Shown here one piece after another: positions 60,080 to 64,000 of a stretch of 64,000 bases of DNA (position 1 is the stretch's first letter; each line of letters begins with the position of its first letter). The DNA is from Streptomyces sp. NBC_00239. Lineage in GTDB: Bacteria; Actinomycetota; Actinomycetes; Streptomycetales; Streptomycetaceae. Position numbers and translations under genes: made by a program. Under the pieces are notes generated by a model. That model saw only the letters and a program-made list of their open reading frames with translations, ran no database searches and was not told where the DNA came from. The stretch spans positions 5,270,001 through 5,334,000 of the forward strand of contig NZ_CP108095.1 in NCBI RefSeq assembly GCF_036194065.1, given 5' to 3'.

Positions 60080-60472
60080 ATGTCTGCCGCCGAATCCCTC
60101 AAGGACGCCGCGAACTACGCGGCCCTGCGTACCAAGCTCGCCTGGCTCACCCACAAGGTCCACGAACACGCGGACACCGTCACCAAGCTCGCCTCCGACG
60201 TCGATGACACGGCGGAGCAGATGCAGGACGCCTCGGAGACGATGAAGGCGCTGGCCGTGGACGACGCGACCACCGCCGAGTTCGCGGACGCGGCCCTGAC
60301 CATGACCGGCGCCAAGGAAGCGGCCGGCGCCTACACCGCCGCCGCGGACAGCGCGGCCGCCGCCGCCGACGACGCCAAGACCACCGTCGAGTCCGACCAC
60401 GGAGGCATCGCCGACGCGGTGGAGACCTCGCCCGTCGACATGGCCGAAGCCGTCTTCTACACCCAGCCGTAA
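60080..60472 (+). CDS. Helical Ala-rich element protein
   Basis: A 130-residue, almost fully helical acidic protein (SLKDAANYAALRTKLAWLTHKVHEHADTV, ESDHGGIADAVETSPVDMAEAVFYTQP) with coiled-coil heptads. Just 14 bases separate it from traB, and 17 from the previous gene. GAGGAGA precedes ATG 60080. It could assist TraB; no family recognised and no WXG motif is present. Confidence 0.6.
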   Translation: MSAAESLKDAANYAALRTKLAWLTHKVHEHADTVTKLASDVDDTAEQMQDASETMKALAVDDATTAEFADAALTMTGAKEAAGAYTAAADSAAAAADDAKTTVESDHGGIADAVETSPVDMAEAVFYTQP

Positions 60473-60486
60473 GGGAGATACGGATC

Positions 60487-62670
60487 ATGGGGCCGACCCG
60501 AGCACAGTTCATCCAGTACGCGCCCGCCGCTCTCGCGGTCGCCTCCGCCGCCGTCGGCCCCTGGTCCGCCCTCGCCGCCGGAGCCGCCGGAGCAGGAGCC
60601 TGGGCGCTCAGCACGTCCGCTCCTGCCCTGCGGTCCCTGATCGCCTGCGGGATCACCGCCACCGGGTGCGGCATCGCCGCCCATCAGATCCTGGCTACCG
60701 GCATGAACCCGCTGTTCGCCCTCGGGTTCGCCGTCCCGGCCGGGGCCGCCGTCCTGGCCCACCACCGCAATACCACCGGCCTCCCGACCCTGCCGGCCGT
60801 GGTCACCGCGGAGGCCCCGGCGGCCGGGCAGAGCTCGCAGGAGCAGATCATCACGGCGTGGTGGACGGAGTTCATCTGCGGCCCGACGCAGACCGAGGGA
60901 CGCAAGCTCATCCAGCCCGGCGCCGCCCTCGCGCACCTCGCCGTCGACGTCGGGGACGACCACCTGGCCTTCACCGGGATCATCACCCTGCCCCAGGGAC
61001 AGCAGGTCCGCGTGAAAGCCGCCGACATCGCCGCCGTCTACCAGATCCCCGTCTCCCAGATCGGGATGGGAGACCCCAAGCACTACGCACCCAACGCCCT
61101 CCCGATCACCGTCCACCTCAAGAAGGCACCGCCAGCGCCGCAGATCGCGGCCCCCGGCACCCCGACAACGCCTGAGCAGGTCTGGGCCGCGCACGTCGCT
61201 GTTCCGGATGGAGCGATGCCCGGCACCACCCTCACCCTGACCCGCTATGACGGGCCCCTGGACTGGGAGGGGATCGCCACCCGCGACCGGAAGGCGATCG
61301 GCACGGTCAACCTGCAGGACCTTGCCGGGAACCTCGATCTGGAGACCATCCAGATCGCCCTGGCCCCCGCCGACAAGCCCTCCCAGATGGGGGTGCGCGT
61401 CATGCGGGAGCACGCACTGATGCACGGCACCATGCTTTCTGCGGTCGCGGACGAACTGGCCATGGACGCGCGCGGGTACGTCCGCCTGGGCACTTACATC
61501 GACTCCCGCCCGGCCCTGGTCCCCCTGGCCCAGCCCGGATCCGGCGCCCGACACCTCTACCTCGTCGGCGGCTCCCGCTCCGGAAAGTCCGGAGTACTGG
61601 AACAGGTCCTGCTCTCCGCCCACCGCTCCCGTGTCGCCGTGATCCTGGCCTCCCCCCAGGCCGGAACCATCGCCGGAGCGGGCCTGGCCGCGTACTGCGG
61701 GGACGGCCTGGACGAAGCGATGGGCGCCCTGCGGCTGGCCTACGCGATGATGCTCGACCGCGAAGCCCGCTACCGCTCCCCGGCCTTCCCCTTCACCGAC
61801 CCGCTGATCCTCATCGTCATCGACGAAGCCCACATGCTCCTGTCGGTGGCCTCCCCGTACCACGCCGAGGCCAAAGCGATCGTGGAGCAGCTCACCCGCC
61901 GCTCCCTCAAGCGCGGGATCGGCGTGGTCCTGGCCACCCAGACCCCGCTCGCCGAAGACCTCGGCAACTCCACGATCATCCGCTCGCAGCTCCTGATCGG
62001 CGGCGGCGCCGTGTTCCTGCGCTGCGCGAAGGGCCAGGGCTCCCTGGTCGGCACGAACGCGGTCGAGGGCGCGGAGGGCATCGACTTGTCGATGATCCCC
62101 CCGCAGTGGCCGGGCCAGTACGCCAAGGTCGCCGACCGCGACATGACCGGCCTGGCCACCGCGTCCTCCGCCGCACCCGAGGACGGCACCTTCGGCCTCG
62201 GCTACCTCCTCACCCCCGGCTCCCAAGCCGTCCAATTCCGCTCCCTGCACCTCGACGTACCGCCCGCCTCCCTCGCCGGGTCGATGCCGCCAGTCGCTGT
62301 CGAGAACTGCCAGGCCTGGCAGCACCGGGAGGCCATCAGCAGCACCCCGGTGGTCGACCAGCGCGGCAAGAACCTCGTCGGCAGCCTCACCGACCTCCTC
62401 GCCAAAGCACAGCAAGAACCGACCGCAGCAGACCAGCCCCGGACCGCCGCCGGCCACGCCGGGGCCGTCGGTGCTGCGGTCCCTCCCGACGGACAGGAGC
62501 TGATCAAGCCGCGAATCCTCGAACTCCTTCGAGACGAGTCCATCCCCATGACCGCCGAGACCATCGCCCGCAAGCTCGGCACCACCGCGAAGAACATCAA
62601 GCCCCGCCTGTCCGAGCTGAAGAAGCGCGACGAGATCACCAACGAAAACGGACTCTGGAGGGCCGCATGA
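60487..62670 (+). CDS. traB: TraB-type FtsK/SpoIIIE DNA translocase
   Basis: A 727-residue conjugation ATPase that pumps double-stranded element DNA between hyphae. Two to four N-terminal membrane helices (~residues 10-95: YAPAALAVASAAVG, ALRSLIACGITATG), a linker domain (~110-330), the FtsK motor with Walker A GGSRSGKSG (~residues 358-366), Walker B LILIVIDEAHMLL (~439-451) and the QTP-type motif ATQTPLAEDLG, then a C-terminal winged helix (~670-727, LIKPRILELLRDESIPMTAETIARKLG) that in TraB proteins reads short repeats at the clt site. AAGGGAG precedes ATG 60487. Its ATGA overlaps the next start. Confidence 0.88.
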   Translation: MGPTRAQFIQYAPAALAVASAAVGPWSALAAGAAGAGAWALSTSAPALRSLIACGITATGCGIAAHQILATGMNPLFALGFAVPAGAAVLAHHRNTTGLPTLPAVVTAEAPAAGQSSQEQIITAWWTEFICGPTQTEGRKLIQPGAALAHLAVDVGDDHLAFTGIITLPQGQQVRVKAADIAAVYQIPVSQIGMGDPKHYAPNALPITVHLKKAPPAPQIAAPGTPTTPEQVWAAHVAVPDGAMPGTTLTLTRYDGPLDWEGIATRDRKAIGTVNLQDLAGNLDLETIQIALAPADKPSQMGVRVMREHALMHGTMLSAVADELAMDARGYVRLGTYIDSRPALVPLAQPGSGARHLYLVGGSRSGKSGVLEQVLLSAHRSRVAVILASPQAGTIAGAGLAAYCGDGLDEAMGALRLAYAMMLDREARYRSPAFPFTDPLILIVIDEAHMLLSVASPYHAEAKAIVEQLTRRSLKRGIGVVLATQTPLAEDLGNSTIIRSQLLIGGGAVFLRCAKGQGSLVGTNAVEGAEGIDLSMIPPQWPGQYAKVADRDMTGLATASSAAPEDGTFGLGYLLTPGSQAVQFRSLHLDVPPASLAGSMPPVAVENCQAWQHREAISSTPVVDQRGKNLVGSLTDLLAKAQQEPTAADQPRTAAGHAGAVGAAVPPDGQELIKPRILELLRDESIPMTAETIARKLGTTAKNIKPRLSELKKRDEITNENGLWRAA

Positions 62671-63125
62671 ACACCCGCACCGAAACCGACTTCACCCCCG
62701 TCGACCCCGACCTGTACGCGAAGGCATTCCAGCTCCTCGACCCCGCACCGGAACCGATCACCCCCGTGGCCCCGGCCGCCCCGACACCGGTCTCCCACGT
62801 CCTCGCCGCCCCGCCCGTGCACCGGACCGGCCCGGTCGAGAAGACCCTCGCCGATGCCCTGGCCTTCCTCGACACCCACGGTTGGGCCAAGCACCGCCTC
62901 ATCCACCCCGAAGGCGCCCGCTGCTCCATCGGCGCTCTGCGCGCAGCGGCTGGCGCCCGCACCACCGCCTATCGCGACGCCGGGAACCTCCTGCTGGACG
63001 AGGCCCGCCGCCAGCACGGCAAACAGTGGGAGTCGATCCCCACCTGGAACGACTCCCACACCGGACCCCAGGTCCGCAGCGTCTGGGAAGCCGCCATCCA
63101 GCGCGCCCACCACCTCAACATCTGA
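62667..63125 (+). CDS. DUF6197 family protein
   Basis: A 152-residue protein with Pro-rich start and a C-terminal DUF6197 domain (ALAFLDTHGWAKHRLIHPEGARCSIGALRAA, WNDSHTGPQVRSVWEAAIQRAH, ~residues 60-150). Widespread in Streptomyces phages and elements; function unknown. ATG overlaps the traB stop (ATGA), so it is coupled to it. Confidence 0.75.
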   Translation: MNTRTETDFTPVDPDLYAKAFQLLDPAPEPITPVAPAAPTPVSHVLAAPPVHRTGPVEKTLADALAFLDTHGWAKHRLIHPEGARCSIGALRAAAGARTTAYRDAGNLLLDEARRQHGKQWESIPTWNDSHTGPQVRSVWEAAIQRAHHLNI

Positions 63126-63142
63126 CCTGGCCGGAGTCGCCC

Positions 63143-63298
63143 GTGTCGTTTCGCTTCACCGACCCCAAGCCGAACAACGAACCGCCGTTCACCTTCACCG
63201 GACCTGCGGACATCGAAGAACAGCTCCAGGCGATCACCGACCTGGCACACGACATCCTCCGCCTCGTCGCCGACGTACGTAGACAGATCAGCGCCTGA
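63143..63298 (+). CDS. Small element protein
   Basis: A 51-residue protein (FRFTDPKPNNEPPFTFTGPADIEEQLQAITDLAHDILRL) starting at GTG 63143 with GGAG 7 bases upstream. Short acidic amphipathic helix; probably a small regulatory or accessory protein. Real by position and RBS, family unknown. Ends before the hairpin at 63322. Confidence 0.55.
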   Translation: MSFRFTDPKPNNEPPFTFTGPADIEEQLQAITDLAHDILRLVADVRRQISA

Positions 63299-63321
63299 AC
63301 AGCCTGCCCAGGAAGCACAGC

Positions 63322-63359
63322 GAGGGCGGCCCCGTCTCGCCAAAGTCCGGGCCGCCCTC
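63322..63359 (+). terminator. 11-bp hairpin between the transfer operon and the methyltransferase gene
   Basis: GAGGGCGGCCC (63322-63332) pairs exactly with 63349-63359 across a 16-base loop. It can end the transfer operon; the methyltransferase gene then needs its own promoter. Confidence 0.6.
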
Positions 63360-63388
63360 AACCAGCTATCCAACTGGAGGTATCCAGC

Positions 63389-64000
63389 ATGACCCACCCG
63401 ACCCTGATCCGGCGAGAGCACACGGACAACGACCGTCCGCTGTTGCTGGACCTGTTCTGCTGCGCCGGCGGCGCGGCCATGGGCTACCACCGCGCCGGAT
63501 TCACCGTCCACGGCGTCGACAAGGTCGACCGATCCGCCCGCTACCCGTTCGCGTTCCGGCAGGGAGACGCCCTCACCATCCTCGTCGACCTGATCGACTC
63601 CGGGGAGATCACCGCGTACTCCCTGATCCACGGCTCCCCGCCCTGCCAGGACCAGTGCACGCTCACCGTCGGAACCAACCGCTCCCAGGGCTGGGGCGGC
63701 ACTCACATCGACCTCGTCGCCCCCACCCGGGAGCTGCTGGACGCGTCGGGGGTGCCGTACGTGATCGAGCAGCCCAACGGGAAGGCGAAGATCCGCAAGG
63801 ACCTGACCCTGTGCGGGGAGATGTTCGGGCTCGGGGTGCTGCGGCACCGGAACTTCGAACTCAGCGGCTGGACCACCAGCAAGCCCAAGCACCGCAAGCA
63901 CCGGGGGCGGGTCCGGGGGTGGCGGCACGGCGAGTACCACGAGGGACCGTACGTCGCCGCCTACGGCTCGGGTGGGGGCAAGGCGGACGTGGCGGAGATG
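63389..64000 (+). CDS. Cytosine-C5 DNA methyltransferase, N-terminal part
   Basis: Runs off the right edge; 204 residues visible. Motif I LLLDLFCCAGGAAMGYHRAGF binds S-adenosylmethionine (~residues 18-38); motif IV GSPPCQ (~residues 82-87) carries the catalytic Cys; VIEQPNGKAK follows where motif VI (ENV-like) is expected, in a variant EQP form. GGAGG precedes ATG 63389. No restriction endonuclease is visible, so it looks like an orphan enzyme protecting the element or modifying host DNA. C-terminal target-recognition region lies outside. Confidence 0.85.
   Translation, partial: MTHPTLIRREHTDNDRPLLLDLFCCAGGAAMGYHRAGFTVHGVDKVDRSARYPFAFRQGDALTILVDLIDSGEITAYSLIHGSPPCQDQCTLTVGTNRSQGWGGTHIDLVAPTRELLDASGVPYVIEQPNGKAKIRKDLTLCGEMFGLGVLRHRNFELSGWTTSKPKHRKHRGRVRGWRHGEYHEGPYVAAYGSGGGKADVAEM

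Larger units (their letters stand above)
50744..64000. mobile_element. Integrated conjugative element (AICE-type), left part
   Basis: From the tRNA-Arg remnant to the right edge the genes are element-type: regulators, NUDIX and HD proteins, DUF6284, DUF6303, spread-like membrane proteins, RRQRL protein, TraB/FtsK DNA translocase, DUF6197 and a cytosine methyltransferase. Transfer by a single FtsK-like protein as double-stranded DNA is the known mode of actinomycete elements. No integrase, excisionase or Rep protein is visible, so these and the intact tRNA should lie to the right. The first gene is compositionally foreign even to the element. Confidence 0.85.

Noticed and set aside
1..64000. 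CRISPR array
   Set aside because: All repeat arrays here are directly adjacent tandem repeats without unique spacers, and no cas gene is present.
1..64000. Insertion sequences or transposase genes
   Set aside because: No DDE or tyrosine transposase signature and no terminal inverted repeats flanked by target duplications were seen.

Overview
The window is high-GC actinobacterial DNA and reads as a Streptomyces chromosome carrying an integrated conjugative element at its right end. The evidence is strong third-position G/C bias, actinomycete-specific families (DUF6284, DUF6303, DUF6197, RRQRL zinc proteins, a TraB/FtsK conjugation ATPase), frequent GTG/TTG starts and many leaderless promoters. 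From memory, the gene order from accD1/accA1 through agmatinase, RecD2, citrate synthase and CopA resembles the S. coelicolor SCO27xx region; this was not checked.

Chromosomal part (1 to about 50.74 kb). Positions 1-7 kb hold acyl-CoA metabolism: a biotin-dependent carboxylase pair of methylcrotonyl-CoA type with a divergent TetR regulator and two operator-like palindromes, a TesB thioesterase and an acyl-CoA dehydrogenase. At 7.3-12.5 kb are a secreted serine protease, a PucR regulator, an agmatinase/guanidinobutyrase-type ureohydrolase and a TPP-dependent decarboxylase; the last two fit a 2-ketoarginine route for arginine. At 12.7-25.5 kb are a fused double ABC exporter, secreted proteins (including an S37 tripeptidyl aminopeptidase and a GH3 hexosaminidase), a LysR/EamA divergent pair with a perfect operator palindrome, a repeat-rich protein, and intergenic repeats. 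RecD2 and citrate synthase follow (25.8-29.5 kb), then a possible C-rich small RNA, a CopA/CopZ copper-efflux pair with a CsoR-type box, a decayed cation antiporter, and a TetR/MMPL exporter pair. At 37.1-44.4 kb lies a myo-inositol catabolism cluster (iolG- and iolE-like on one strand; iolC-iolB-iolD-mmsA on the other). At 44.6-48.5 kb is an unusual secreted set: alpha/beta hydrolase, DUF916 protein and a WxL-like surface protein. Two GNAT acetyltransferases and an Sfp-type phosphopantetheinyl transferase end the chromosomal part.

Integrated element (about 50.74 kb to beyond 64 kb). The boundary is a 3' half of tRNA-Arg (anticodon loop TCT) on the minus strand, still followed by its terminator but cut off exactly at the anticodon loop. 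That is the signature of tRNA-site integration. The full tRNA, integrase, excisionase and replication gene should lie beyond the right edge. The first element gene (51015-52406) is AT-richer than everything around it and encodes a STAND-like P-loop ATPase fused to a C-terminal PD-(D/E)XK nuclease: a candidate single-gene anti-phage defence system carried as cargo. Next come regulators (GntR-like, HTH with a large C-terminal domain), an HD hydrolase and a NUDIX hydrolase. A strong promoter overlapped by a perfect palindrome faces right, toward the transfer operon: DUF6284, DUF6303, spread-type membrane proteins, an RRQRL zinc protein, a Pro-rich membrane protein, a helical protein, TraB, DUF6197 and an orphan cytosine DNA methyltransferase. 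A 25-bp perfect inverted repeat built of GGTTACC units lies inside the operon and is a candidate cis-acting transfer or control site.
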